DNA from: Shewanella sp. OMA3-2
GTDB taxonomy: Bacteria > Pseudomonadota > Gammaproteobacteria > Enterobacterales > Shewanellaceae
Assembly: GCF_021513195.1 (NCBI RefSeq)
Contig: NZ_CP090974.1
Location: forward strand, 2,430,001-2,494,000
Reading direction: 5' to 3'
Length of the DNA stretch: 64,000 nucleotides
Positions 10,688-19,797 of the stretch are shown piece after piece. Numbering within the stretch: position 1 is the first letter of the stretch; every line of letters begins with the position of its first letter. The position numbers were made by a program, and so were the translations under genes. The notes under the pieces are model-generated. The model did not search any database. It saw only the letters and a program-made list of their open reading frames with translations, and was not told where the DNA came from.

Positions 10688-10975
10688 ATGACAAAATCTG
10701 AACTTATCGAAAAACTCGCCACTAGGCAGTCGCAACTGTCGGCGAAAGAGGTTGAAGCTGCCATAAAAGAAATGTTGGACCAAATGGCGACAACATTAGA
10801 AGGCGGAGATCGAATAGAAATCCGTGGATTTGGTAGTTTTTCTCTTCATTATCGTGCACCACGTGTTGGCCGTAATCCTAAAACTGGTACCTCAGTTGAG
10901 TTGGATGGCAAATATGTACCGCACTTTAAGCCAGGCAAAGAACTGCGCGAACGTGTCGATGCGGTTAATCAATGA
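10688..10975 (+). CDS. ihfB: Integration host factor subunit beta
   Basis: DNA-bending nucleoid protein acting as a heterodimer with IhfA in recombination, replication and transcription. The 95-residue product begins [11 protein letters not shown], has the beta-arm region [22 protein letters not shown] with the intercalating proline, and ends in the DNA-clamping [10 protein letters not shown] segment. It is downstream of rpsA, the usual neighbour, and ends at a good terminator (10990). Confidence 0.97.
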   Translation: MTKSELIEKLATRQSQLSAKEVEAAIKEMLDQMATTLEGGDRIEIRGFGSFSLHYRAPRVGRNPKTGTSVELDGKYVPHFKPGKELRERVDAVNQ

Positions 10976-10989
10976 TTAACGCTTGAATA

Positions 10990-11016
10990 AAAAGCCTCCA
11001 ATAGGAGGCTTTTTTG
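10990..11016 (+). terminator. ihfB terminator
   Basis: AAAAGCCTCC (10990-10999), loop AATA, GGAGGCTTTT (11004-11013), and a T run to 11015. Confidence 0.88.
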
Positions 11017-11097
11017 TACCTATTGAAAGTCAAAGCTGGTCAGCGCTGTAAATATCTTAGATAATCATTACATTGCTTTGTTCAGATGGAGAATCAC

Positions 11098-11406
11098 GTG
11101 AAGTCTTTTTTTGCAATCCTTATTATTGGGCTGTTGTTTATTTTGGCATTATTGTTTGGCGCTAAGAATGAGCAGATAGTGACATTGAGTTATTTTATCG
11201 CAGAAGGTCAGTACCGTTTGCCGGTTGTGCTAGCTGTAGTATTTTTATCAGGTTTTATGTTGAGTTGGCTATTAGCCAGTTTTTACATCATGAAAATGAA
11301 GTTGGCACTGCGTAAAGCCAATAAAAGCCTAAGCAAGCTTGGTCATATTGCGACTGTGCCAACTGAGCGCACAGCAGAGCAACTTAATGCGGATACCATT
11401 AGCTAA
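11098..11406 (+). CDS. lapA: LapA, inner-membrane partner of LapB
   Basis: Small inner-membrane protein (DUF1049/LapA family) that works with LapB in lipopolysaccharide assembly control. I choose GTG 11098 as start, not the in-frame ATG at 11086, because GGAG at 11088-11091 lies six bases before it and the product then begins MKSFFAILIIG, aligning with the E. coli protein start. Two membrane segments are visible: one at the N-terminus (ILIIGLLFILALLFGA) and one around residues 40-62 (VVLAVVFLSGFMLSWLLASF). The basic linker and cytoplasmic tail follow. The stop is two bases from lapB, so the two are cotranscribed. Confidence 0.88.
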   Translation: MKSFFAILIIGLLFILALLFGAKNEQIVTLSYFIAEGQYRLPVVLAVVFLSGFMLSWLLASFYIMKMKLALRKANKSLSKLGHIATVPTERTAEQLNADTIS

Positions 11407-11408
11407 CT

Positions 11409-12569
11409 ATGCTTGAGATTTTGTTCTTATTATTGCCTATCGCAGCCGGTTATGGCTGGTACATGGGGCGCAGAAGTATTCTGCAACGCGATAGTCAAAA
11501 AAGTAAAAAGCTAAGCCGTGACTATTTTACCGGCTTAAATTTTTTGCTTTCTAATGAGTCAGATAAAGCCGTAGATCTCTTTATTAGTATGTTAGATGTT
11601 GATGATGAAACAATTGACACTCATCTTTCATTAGGGTCGTTATTTCGCAAGCGAGGGGAGGTTGACCGTTCTATCCGTATTCATCAAAATCTTATTGCTA
11701 GACCAAACCTAACGGCAGAACAACGTGATATAGCGATGATGGAGTTAGGTAAAGATTATATGGCTGCTGGTTTTTATGATAGAGCAGAAGAAATATTTCT
11801 TAATCTCGTTAATCAAGATGATCACAGTGAAGAAGCCGAATCACAGCTTATTTCAATTTATCAGGTCACCAAGGAATGGCAAAATGCCATTGATGTGACC
11901 AAAAAATTGCCCAAAAAACGCCAACAAGTATTTAAAGTCACCACTGCACATTTCTACTGTCAGCTTGCTGATGAAGCGACAGACCAGCTCGTCAAAATTA
12001 AAAAACTTCAACTAGCCATTAAACAAGATGCTAATTGTGGTCGCGCATGGCTTGCTCTAGCGAATATTTATCTTGATAGCGATCAAACAAGTGAATGTAA
12101 ACAGTCATTACAGCAATTAATTGATGCTGATATAGCACTGTTTCCAGATAGTATAAAAATTGCTAAGCAAGTATATCGCCAGTCATCTGATTGTGAGGGC
12201 TATGAGCAACTTTTGAACCGAGCATTAAAACAAGGTGCTGGTGCCAGTGTCGCAATTGCATTGGCAGAACATCAGATTTCAAAAAATAATAGTGATACAG
12301 CAGAAGCAATGATGTTAGATAATTTATATCGACATCCTACCATGAAAGGTTTTCAGCACTTAATGAAGTTACATATTAAGCAAGCTGAAGATGGTAAAGC
12401 TAAACAAAGCTTGTCTATGCTTGAAAAGTTAGTTGAACAACAAATTAAGTTTCGACCTGGCTACCGCTGCCGAGAGTGTGGCTTTCCTGCCCATGCCTTA
12501 TATTGGCATTGTCCTTCTTGTAAGCATTGGGGCAGCATTAAGCGAATAAAAGGGCTTGATGGGGAATAG
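11409..12569 (+). CDS. lapB: LapB (YciM), TPR/rubredoxin-type regulator of LPS synthesis
   Basis: Membrane-anchored cytoplasmic protein that, in E. coli, promotes FtsH degradation of LpxC and coordinates LPS assembly. The 386-residue product has an N-terminal membrane anchor (LEILFLLLPIAAGYGWYMG), a series of tetratricopeptide repeats, and a C-terminal rubredoxin-like metal knuckle with CRECG and CPSCKHWG near residues 355-375. All four cysteines are present. It follows lapA by two bases and precedes pyrF, the standard gene order. Confidence 0.95.
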   Translation: MLEILFLLLPIAAGYGWYMGRRSILQRDSQKSKKLSRDYFTGLNFLLSNESDKAVDLFISMLDVDDETIDTHLSLGSLFRKRGEVDRSIRIHQNLIARPNLTAEQRDIAMMELGKDYMAAGFYDRAEEIFLNLVNQDDHSEEAESQLISIYQVTKEWQNAIDVTKKLPKKRQQVFKVTTAHFYCQLADEATDQLVKIKKLQLAIKQDANCGRAWLALANIYLDSDQTSECKQSLQQLIDADIALFPDSIKIAKQVYRQSSDCEGYEQLLNRALKQGAGASVAIALAEHQISKNNSDTAEAMMLDNLYRHPTMKGFQHLMKLHIKQAEDGKAKQSLSMLEKLVEQQIKFRPGYRCRECGFPAHALYWHCPSCKHWGSIKRIKGLDGE

Positions 12570-12641
12570 GGTTTTCTTGTTGCCATCTGATTTTTCCGTA
12601 AATAATAATTTAGACAATTAATTGTAAACGTTGGAGAAAGT

Positions 12642-13340
12642 ATGACTAATAAACCTATTGTTGTGGCTTTAGATTATAACAACAAAGCTGAAGCCTTAAC
12701 GCTTATTGATAAACTTGATCCTGCCTTATGCCGGTTAAAAATTGGCAAAGAAATGTTCACCTTATTTGGGCCTACACTCGTTAACGATATTCATCAGCGT
12801 CAATTTGATTTGTTTTTAGACCTCAAATTTCATGACATTCCTAATACCGTAGCTAAAGCCGTTAGTGCTGCTGCTGATCTGGGTGTGTGGATGACGAATG
12901 TGCACGCAAGTGGTGGTTTAGCCATGATGCAAGCTGCAAAAAAATCCCTACAGGAATATGGCAAAGATGCGCCATTATTGATTGCTGTGACCGTATTAAC
13001 CTCAATGTCTGATGAAGACTTAGCTTTACTTGGAATAAATGTCCCCGCATTTGAACATGTATTGCGTTTAGCTAAGTTAACACATCAAGCGGGTTTAGAC
13101 GGTGTGGTGTGCTCTGCCCAAGAAGCCAAATTATTGAAATCGACTTTCGGTCAAAATTTTAACTTAATTACCCCAGGCATTCGCCCTGTTGGCAGTGATG
13201 CAGGCGATCAACATAGAATTATGACGCCACCACAAGCTATTGCAGCAGGTTCTGATTATTTAGTCATAGGTAGACCGATTACCCAGGCCGTCGATCCTCT
13301 TGCTGCGCTGACGGCAATACATCAATCTTTACAAGTCTAG
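12642..13340 (+). CDS. pyrF: Orotidine 5'-phosphate decarboxylase
   Basis: Final step of UMP synthesis, decarboxylating OMP. The 232-residue product has the catalytic Lys-Asp array in [10 protein letters not shown], the N-terminal IVVALDY strand, the phosphate-binding TPGIRP segment and the C-terminal VIGRPI loop. GGAG lies eight bases before the ATG. It follows lapB, as in E. coli. Confidence 0.97.
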   Translation: MTNKPIVVALDYNNKAEALTLIDKLDPALCRLKIGKEMFTLFGPTLVNDIHQRQFDLFLDLKFHDIPNTVAKAVSAAADLGVWMTNVHASGGLAMMQAAKKSLQEYGKDAPLLIAVTVLTSMSDEDLALLGINVPAFEHVLRLAKLTHQAGLDGVVCSAQEAKLLKSTFGQNFNLITPGIRPVGSDAGDQHRIMTPPQAIAAGSDYLVIGRPITQAVDPLAALTAIHQSLQV

Positions 13341-13389
13341 TTGTATCGCTAATATCTAGCTAACTTACTGAACGTATTAAGGATAAAGT

Positions 13390-14202
13390 ATGTTTGATTA
13401 TACAAGTCAGAATGTCGTTGTTGTGGGTGGTACTTCAGGTATCAATTTACACCTTGCCATTAGCTTTGCGCAAGCTGGAGCCAATGTTGCTGTCGCCAGT
13501 CGAAATACAGATAAAGTGAATGCTGCAGTAGAATTGTTAAAACAAGCCAACCCGAATGGCACTCACATCGGCGTCAGTTTTGATGTACGAGATGAAAGTG
13601 CTTTAGCGATAGGGTTTGCCACAATTGCGCAGACCTATGGTCATATTGATGTATTAGTCAGTGGTGCGGCTGGTAATTTTCCAGCCAGTGCAGCTAAGTT
13701 GTCTAATAATGGCTTCAAGTCGGTGATCGATATTGATCTTATTGGCAGTTTTCAAGTGCTTAAACAAGCTTATCCTTTACTAAAACGCCCTAAGGCTTCT
13801 GTTATTCAAATATCAGCACCTCAAGCCTATATCGCCATGCCCTTACAGGCTCACGTTTGCGCAGCAAAAGCTGGAGTGGATATGTTAACCCGCACTTTAG
13901 CTTTAGAGTGGGGAATAGAAGGAATCAGAATAAATTCAATTGTGCCTGGACCAATTGAGGGGACCGAAGGGTTTAATAGACTGGCACCCAGTGAAGCATT
14001 ACAACAAAAAGTCGCTTCAAGTGTGCCATTGCAACGTAATGGTCAAAAACAAGATATTGCCAATGCAGCATTATTTTTAGCTTCCGATATGGCTTCTTAT
14101 ATCACAGGTGTTGTATTGCCCGTGGATGGTGGTTGGTCACTTGGAGGCGCCAGTATCGCAATGAACGAACTAGGCAGTTTAGCAGCAAAACACGGTTTAT
14201 AA
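13390..14202 (+). CDS. SDR-family oxidoreductase, 2,4-dienoyl-CoA reductase-like
   Basis: NAD(P)-binding Rossmann protein of 270 residues. The glycine motif is GGTSGINLHLA, and NAAGNF-equivalent SGAAGNF follows. The classical YxxxK pair is altered: the lysine of AAKAG is preceded four residues earlier by Val, not Tyr. The segment (L)QAHVCAAKAGVDMLTR and the downstream NSIVPGPIEGTEGF resemble the dienoyl-CoA reductase branch of SDRs, where the catalytic tyrosine sits elsewhere; Tyr in APQAYIA is a candidate. Substrate is therefore unproven. It is transcribed just after pyrF and just before the DUF2058 gene. Confidence 0.8.
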   Translation: MFDYTSQNVVVVGGTSGINLHLAISFAQAGANVAVASRNTDKVNAAVELLKQANPNGTHIGVSFDVRDESALAIGFATIAQTYGHIDVLVSGAAGNFPASAAKLSNNGFKSVIDIDLIGSFQVLKQAYPLLKRPKASVIQISAPQAYIAMPLQAHVCAAKAGVDMLTRTLALEWGIEGIRINSIVPGPIEGTEGFNRLAPSEALQQKVASSVPLQRNGQKQDIANAALFLASDMASYITGVVLPVDGGWSLGGASIAMNELGSLAAKHGL

Positions 14203-14216
14203 TTAAGGGTTATTCA

Positions 14217-14768
14217 ATGGCAAATGCATTACAAGATCAATTACTCAAAGCGGGTTTAACCAGCAAACAAAGTGTTAAAAATGCCAAAACGCAAAAACGT
14301 CGAGATAAGAAAGCCAATGTAGACGATGGCAGTGCGGTATTAAAGCAACAAATTGCAGAGCAAAAACAGCTGCAAGCTAAAAAAGATAAGCAGTTGAATG
14401 AACAACGTTTTAATGAAGCTAGTGAAAAGGGGCAAGTAAAAGGTTTAATCTCTGAATTCATGAAATTCGCTATTTCTATTCCAAAAGATGCAGAGACTAA
14501 ATTTAATTACACCTTAGATAAAAAGATTTTTTCTGTCTATATTAATGACAAAATTCAAAGCCAATTATTAAATGGTTCATTGGGTATTATTCGTTATGAA
14601 GACAAAAGCTATTTAGTGCCTCATAAATTAGCTGTTAGAGTTAATTTATTGGTGCCGCAGTGGTGCGGATATTTGTGGGATTCGAGTGCACAAGATACTG
14701 TCGCACAAGTGGCTGATGCAGATGATCCATACGCTAATTATGCTATTCCTGACGATTTAATGTGGTAA
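14217..14768 (+). CDS. DUF2058 (YaiL-like) protein
   Basis: Soluble protein of 183 residues starting MANALQDQLLKAGL. The N-terminal third is a lysine/glutamine-rich, probably coiled-coil region (QKRRDKK, KQQIAEQKQLQ), and the C-terminal two thirds is a compact domain with YLVPHKLA and ending DDPYANYAIPDDLMW, features of the DUF2058 family. Some members are annotated as nucleoprotein or polynucleotide-associated; the function is not established. It ends at a terminator shared with the convergent gene. Confidence 0.82.
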   Translation: MANALQDQLLKAGLTSKQSVKNAKTQKRRDKKANVDDGSAVLKQQIAEQKQLQAKKDKQLNEQRFNEASEKGQVKGLISEFMKFAISIPKDAETKFNYTLDKKIFSVYINDKIQSQLLNGSLGIIRYEDKSYLVPHKLAVRVNLLVPQWCGYLWDSSAQDTVAQVADADDPYANYAIPDDLMW

Positions 14769-14788
14769 ATAATTACCTCAATATAAAC

Positions 14789-14816
14789 AAGCCTCGAGTC
14801 ATTGAGGCTTTTTTAT
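14789..14816 (+). terminator. Terminator after the DUF2058 gene
   Basis: AAGCCTC (14789-14795), an eight-base loop, GAGGCTT (14804-14810), then a T run. It overlaps the end of the convergent minus-strand gene. Confidence 0.75.
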
Positions 14817-15649
14817 ACCCTTAATGCTTTAAATGCCAAAATTTGTTGGCAATATGCGAGATGATGGCGTATATCATCTAGATATTGAGAGGCATTAAAA
14901 TCCATTAAAAACCAATTAGATAAACCATTTTCTGGTGTTGGATTATAAAATAACTTTTCACATTCAAGTAGATTATTGATGTTAGCGGATTCAAGCCAAA
15001 AATGGACTTCTAAGCTCGCTATTTGTTGTAGGATATTGAGCTGTTCGATATAGTCATCAGGTTGCGCCACTTGGCATTTTAACGCTGGAGTGCGTCTATC
15101 ATTTTGCTCACCCAGTAATGCTGAAAATGGATTAAACCCTTCTGGGTTTACTATTGTAGTGTCAAATTTAGGTTTAACATAAAGATCAGGCCAATGCAGG
15201 TGAGGATGAGTTAGCGCTATACCTAATGCAATGCGTCGCTCACCTAGCCAATTGTGAACCATACACGGTAAGGTTTCAGCTTCCTCCATGTTTATGCTTC
15301 TTGCTAATGACGGCAATAATGACATGCGGGTTAAATAGACAGTTTTAGAGACCATCGCCGACATCACTGCGGTAACGAGCCCAGATGATGGCCAACAATT
15401 AATTCTTTTGACCAAACTATCAGCCACTGTCGTTAATATTTGCACAAAAATAGCGTCGTTATTACTTCTTTCTACTGTAAATGCAGCGTTAACACCTGCA
15501 TAAGGACCGTTACAAATCGTAATGGTGTTTTTATGCTGAGTGGCATTAAAGGTGATTGACACACCATTAGCTGATGGTAGCCAATCGCCATCAGCATTGC
15601 CAATTATGGTAACTTGTTCAAGAGAGTCATAAAATTTTTGCAGCGGCAT
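14813..15649 (-). CDS. Hypothetical protein, no family recognised
   Basis: About 278 residues from the second Met of an MMPLQ start. There is no signal peptide or membrane segment. It begins MPLQKFYDSLEQVTIIGNADGDW; the rest is mixed alpha/beta by eye with no catalytic motif I can name. The protein looks like an intact, non-repetitive soluble protein, and codon use matches the neighbours, so I accept it as real. It is convergent with the DUF2058 gene and divergent from the acyl-CoA dehydrogenase. Confidence 0.75.
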   Translation of the reverse strand: MPLQKFYDSLEQVTIIGNADGDWLPSANGVSITFNATQHKNTITICNGPYAGVNAAFTVERSNNDAIFVQILTTVADSLVKRINCWPSSGLVTAVMSAMVSKTVYLTRMSLLPSLARSINMEEAETLPCMVHNWLGERRIALGIALTHPHLHWPDLYVKPKFDTTIVNPEGFNPFSALLGEQNDRRTPALKCQVAQPDDYIEQLNILQQIASLEVHFWLESANINNLLECEKLFYNPTPENGLSNWFLMDFNASQYLDDIRHHLAYCQQILAFKALRV

Positions 15650-15802
15650 CATTACATCTACATTGCTAATTACTGCCGATATTCTAACTTAAAAATGACC
15701 TAAAACGATTAAGCATTAGTAAATATATCGACTAGCACAATTTTAAATCAATATCGCAAATGAGCCAGTTTGCACTTGTATTTAACGGGTAAATTATATA
15801 GA

Positions 15803-15820
15803 TTTAAACACATGTTTTAA
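15803..15820. promoter_or_regulatory. PsrA-like operator upstream of the acyl-CoA dehydrogenase
   Basis: TTTAAAC-ACAT-GTTTTAA is an inverted repeat fitting the TTnAAAC-N4-GTTTnAA pattern of the fatty-acid-responsive repressor PsrA in gammaproteobacteria. It ends 22 bases before the ATG at 15842, a sensible position for repression of a beta-oxidation gene. The site is visible; PsrA binding is inferred. Confidence 0.45.
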
Positions 15821-15841
15821 TTATTCGTTTAAGAGACTGAT

Positions 15842-17596
15842 ATGAACCCATACCAAGCGCCACTAAAGGACATGCAATTTTTGTTAGAAGACGTTTTTGA
15901 TGCAACGAGTACGTGGCAACAATTACCAGAATTAGCTGATATGGTTGATATGGAAACTGCAGTTGCTATTCTTGATGAGGCCAGCAAAATTAGCCGTGAT
16001 TTACTTCATCCTATTAATCGAAGTGGTGATGAGCAAGGTGTTGTCCAACATGGCGATCAAATTATCACTCCAGACGGATTTAAAGAAGTTTACAATCAGT
16101 TTTCTGAAGGCGGCTGGGTTGGTCTTTGCGGTGACGCAGAGTTCGGCGGCATGGGTATGCCTAAAATGCTGGGTATTTTAGTCGATGAAATGGGCTACAG
16201 CGCCTGTAACTCCTTTGTACTTTATAGCTCGCTCACCGCTGGTGCTGCATTGTGTATCAATGCCCATGCAAATGATGAATTAAAACAAACATACTTACCT
16301 AATTTATACTCTGGCCAATGGGCTGGTGCGATGGATATGACTGAGCCGCACGCGGGATCAGATTTACGTGGTATACGAACTAAAGCCGTCCCTCAAGCTG
16401 ATGGCACTTATGCGATTACCGGTAATAAAATTTTTATCACAGGTGGCGATCAGGATCTAACCGATAACGTCATTCACCTAGTGTTAGCAAAATTACCTGA
16501 GTCTAAAGGTATTTCATTATTTTTAGTGCCTAAAATAAAAGTTAACAAAGATGGAAGTTTAGGCGAGGCTAATGGTGTAACCGTTGGTTCAATTGAACAT
16601 AAGATGGGCTTGAAAGCCTCGGCAACTTGCGTGATGAACTATGATAATGCCATTGGCTATTTAGTCGGTGAGCCAGAGCGTGGTTTAGTCTGTATGTTTA
16701 CCATGATGAACTATGAGCGCTTAGCCATTGGTATACAAGGGTTAGGAAACGCACAAGCAGCTTATCAAATGGCCAGCGAATATGCCAAAGAGCGTCTACA
16801 AGGTGTCGCGGCTGGCACTAAGCCAACCGGTGTATCAGATCCGCTAATAGTTCATGGTGATGTACGTCGTATGTTATTAACCATTCGTGCGATGACAGAG
16901 GCTGGGCGTGCACTATCGGTATTAACTGCTAAGCAACTTGATTTAGCTAAGTATGGCGAAGGTGAAGTAAAAGCCAAGGCTAGCCAGTATGTCGGCTTAT
17001 TAACCCCAGTAGCGAAAGCATTTTTAACCGATAGAGGCCTAGATGCTACCATCATGGCGCAACAAGTTTTTGGCGGTCATGGTTATATTCGTGAAACAGG
17101 TATAGAACAATTAGTGCGTGATACGCGTATTGCTCAAATTTATGAAGGCACCAACGGCATTCAAGCTATAGATTTCTTAGGTCGTAAAGTAACAGGTGAT
17201 AATTTAGCTACGCTAACGCTATTTATTGAAGAATCACTTCAAACGTTAAAAGCACTTACCCATGTATCTGAAAAACATGTTGCTGCTGTTTCTGCGCGAT
17301 TTAACGCATTATTAGATACAGCCACTTATATTAACGATAATAAAGTGACTCAGCCCGCACTGATTAACGCCTGTGCTGTTGATTATTTAGATGCATTTGG
17401 CCATACATTATACGGTTATTTCTGGTTAATTATGGCGGATAAGTCAACTAACCATGTAGACAAAGACTTCGCGATTCAAAAACGCTACTTAGCTGACTTT
17501 TATATTAGTAAGTTATTGGTTAAAGCGGATTACCATCTATCGCAAGTTAATCAGGGTGATGCCTCAATTATGCAGATGCCGGCCGAGATGTTTTAA
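15842..17596 (+). CDS. Acyl-CoA dehydrogenase with C-terminal extension domain
   Basis: FAD-dependent dehydrogenase making the 2,3-enoyl-CoA in fatty acid or related acyl-CoA oxidation. The 584-residue product has the long (about 600 residue) architecture that adds an extra C-terminal helical domain. TEPHAGSDL and the FAD-binding FGGHGYIRETG are present, and the catalytic-base region YEGTNGIQAIDFLGRK lies near residue 440. The same architecture includes the DmdC-type 3-methylmercaptopropionyl-CoA dehydrogenases, so the substrate is open. The upstream PsrA-like site argues for fatty acid degradation. A terminator follows. Confidence 0.9.
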   Translation: MNPYQAPLKDMQFLLEDVFDATSTWQQLPELADMVDMETAVAILDEASKISRDLLHPINRSGDEQGVVQHGDQIITPDGFKEVYNQFSEGGWVGLCGDAEFGGMGMPKMLGILVDEMGYSACNSFVLYSSLTAGAALCINAHANDELKQTYLPNLYSGQWAGAMDMTEPHAGSDLRGIRTKAVPQADGTYAITGNKIFITGGDQDLTDNVIHLVLAKLPESKGISLFLVPKIKVNKDGSLGEANGVTVGSIEHKMGLKASATCVMNYDNAIGYLVGEPERGLVCMFTMMNYERLAIGIQGLGNAQAAYQMASEYAKERLQGVAAGTKPTGVSDPLIVHGDVRRMLLTIRAMTEAGRALSVLTAKQLDLAKYGEGEVKAKASQYVGLLTPVAKAFLTDRGLDATIMAQQVFGGHGYIRETGIEQLVRDTRIAQIYEGTNGIQAIDFLGRKVTGDNLATLTLFIEESLQTLKALTHVSEKHVAAVSARFNALLDTATYINDNKVTQPALINACAVDYLDAFGHTLYGYFWLIMADKSTNHVDKDFAIQKRYLADFYISKLLVKADYHLSQVNQGDASIMQMPAEMF

Positions 17597-17633
17597 CAAA
17601 CAATCGCTTGCAACTTGATAACAACACCAATTT

Positions 17634-17658
17634 AAAAAGCACCTAAAGGTGCTTTTTT
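17634..17658 (+). terminator. Terminator between the acyl-CoA dehydrogenase gene and dacB
   Basis: AAAAAGCACCT (17634-17644), a two-base nominal loop, AGGTGCTTTTT (17647-17657). The stem is a near-perfect palindrome and could serve both convergent genes. Confidence 0.8.
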
Positions 17659-17693
17659 GTTAGCCGTTATTTACTCCGTTTCCACATTATTTT

Positions 17694-19223
17694 TTACGGT
17701 ATAGAAGGTTCTTTTGGCAAGTCCACTTTAGGATAATGCACTAATGGCATATCCATTAAGTTTTGTAATAAAATAGCCGAAAAAGGGGCTTTTTGTTTTC
17801 GTTTTATTTTCGGACTCAAACCATTTTCTATCAACACAAATAAATACTTCTTACCATTAGAGGCCTCAAACTGGCCCGCTAGGTTTGATACCCCTAACAT
17901 ACTGCCAGTTTTCGCCATAACTTTGTATTTTAACGGCGGTTTATTGAAATAACGCTTGTACTTCAAGGTGCCTTTTATTCCCGCAATAGGCAGACTTTGG
18001 AGTAGGTATTGGTAGTCCTGGTGAGTAGCAATGACTTTTAAAACGGCCATAACATGTTCTGCTGATAATAAATTATATCGAGACAGTCCTGAACCGTCAG
18101 CAATATTAGCTATTTCAAGTTCAATACCCAATTCCTGTAAAATTACGACCAAAGCTTGTGTGGTCTGCTTAAAGTTTAAGGGCTCCTGCTTAAACGCTTC
18201 GGCACTAGTTCGTAATAAAGCTTCTGCCATCAGGTTATCTGATTTAAGCAACATCTCGTCAATAAGTGTAGGTAATGGCTCTGACAAATGTGTGGCGATA
18301 GGCTGCAAATTGTTATTTGATATAGGCAGTGTTGCATTAACCATAACTTGGCCTGTCAAAGCTATTTTTTGTTGCTTAAAAATAGCCTTGATAACATTAA
18401 CGGCATAACCCTGAGGCTCGTTAATCGCAATAGCTAATGGCAAAGATTTAGCACCAGCATAACAACCTTTAAGGGTGTAATGGTTGCTGTCTTTTCTTAT
18501 TAACTGTAAGTCGCAAGGAAGGGCATTTTTTTGATATGGAGTGAAAACGGCTTCGTTTTCAATATATATCGGTTTTTTACCCATAACTTTTAAGCTTGCT
18601 TTTTTGTTATAGCCATTTGCGCTTAGCCTAGCGAAAACACAATTTTTATCAATAATAAAACTTGAGACTGGTGCCGCATAGCAAATGCCTAAGTCATCCC
18701 ACACCCAACCCGGTGCTTGAAGTTGTGCTTGATGATGGCCAATAAGATGTATGTTGCCATCAACAGTGTGAATACCTGCTTGTTTTAATTGTTCAATCAA
18801 GGCAATCAAATGGCGTTGCTTTAAGGTTGGATCGCCAGAAAAAGTAATATAAAGATCATTTTTCAATTTACCATTAGTGATATTTAGTCTTTGCTCGCTT
18901 AACAGTTGAGTTCTATATTGAAATGATTGCCCAAGTTGTTTTGCACTCACTAAAGCCGTTAATAATTTTTGTATACTGGCAGGATTCATCAATGCATTTG
19001 AGTGTTGTTGGAATACGCTTCTATTATCCGCTAAATCCCATACACTTAAGGCTATAATTGACGACTCAGGCTTGATTAAATTCATTATTGCAGCAATATG
19101 CAGCTGATCTTCAGGAATCGCCTGTTCTATGTGAGTATGAGTTAACGCTGCTTGTGCAAAGCAATCTAAGCCAGTTAACAGCAAAGCAGTAATGAAAAGG
19201 TTCAGCAATCTATGTAAACGCAT
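17694..19223 (-). CDS. dacB: D-alanyl-D-alanine carboxypeptidase/endopeptidase (PBP4, DacB)
   Basis: Periplasmic penicillin-binding protein of class C that trims or cleaves peptidoglycan stem peptides. The 509-residue product has an N-terminal signal peptide (LFITALLLTGLDCFAQA), the active-site SxxK as SIQK in NPASIQKLL near residue 84, the SxN motif as SDN in KSDNLMAEAL, and KTG in MAKTGSMLG. The long insert between SxxK and SxN is typical of PBP4. It runs opposite to its flanking genes. Confidence 0.94.
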   Translation of the reverse strand: MRLHRLLNLFITALLLTGLDCFAQAALTHTHIEQAIPEDQLHIAAIMNLIKPESSIIALSVWDLADNRSVFQQHSNALMNPASIQKLLTALVSAKQLGQSFQYRTQLLSEQRLNITNGKLKNDLYITFSGDPTLKQRHLIALIEQLKQAGIHTVDGNIHLIGHHQAQLQAPGWVWDDLGICYAAPVSSFIIDKNCVFARLSANGYNKKASLKVMGKKPIYIENEAVFTPYQKNALPCDLQLIRKDSNHYTLKGCYAGAKSLPLAIAINEPQGYAVNVIKAIFKQQKIALTGQVMVNATLPISNNNLQPIATHLSEPLPTLIDEMLLKSDNLMAEALLRTSAEAFKQEPLNFKQTTQALVVILQELGIELEIANIADGSGLSRYNLLSAEHVMAVLKVIATHQDYQYLLQSLPIAGIKGTLKYKRYFNKPPLKYKVMAKTGSMLGVSNLAGQFEASNGKKYLFVLIENGLSPKIKRKQKAPFSAILLQNLMDMPLVHYPKVDLPKEPSIP

Positions 19224-19454
19224 ATGTGAGCAACTAAGATAATCAATATTGGTTAAATTACGGCAATTGTAAGTGTTTTTAAATGGTTTGTATAAAATAA
19301 AAAATTTATAAGCTTCAGCTCACTTTACGCCATAAAAATGAACATTTAAAACACTAAATATGCAGGTAGAAGGGGTTTTGACAGAAATTTCTTGCTCAAT
19401 AGTTGTTAAATCGGTACTTTCTATGCCAATTTGTTCATAGTGAGAATTAACGAT

Positions 19455-19787
19455 ATGCCCCATATTACAATACGTGGTGTTAACCAACACGTTGCGGAGC
19501 AGATCAGTCAACCATTATTTGAGCAACTTTCTACACTCTGTGGCAATGCTAAGAGTAGTTATACGTTAGAGTGGTTTGAATCAAAGCAATTTAGTGGTGC
19601 GAGTCCATTTTCAGGAATCGTGTTGATTGAAATATCTTGGTTCCCCCGTGATAAACTTATTCAAGATGCTGTCGAGTACGCCGTTCGCGATACTATATTA
19701 ACGGCACAATCATCGATTAAAGATATTGCTGTCATCTTTCATGTTTTAGCGCGTGAAAGTTATTATCGTAATGGTACACAATTTTAA
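19455..19787 (+). CDS. DUF1904 family protein
   Basis: Small soluble protein of 110 residues starting MPHITIRGVNQH. The segment EISWFPRDKLIQDAVEYAV is typical of the DUF1904 family, whose fold is tautomerase-like; an N-terminal Met-Pro fits that comparison, but activity is unproven. I prefer ATG 19455 to the in-frame TTG further upstream because the Met-Pro start is conserved in the family. Its stop codon lies within the ribosome binding site of pssA. Confidence 0.8.
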   Translation: MPHITIRGVNQHVAEQISQPLFEQLSTLCGNAKSSYTLEWFESKQFSGASPFSGIVLIEISWFPRDKLIQDAVEYAVRDTILTAQSSIKDIAVIFHVLARESYYRNGTQF

Positions 19788-19797
19788 GGAGGATGCC

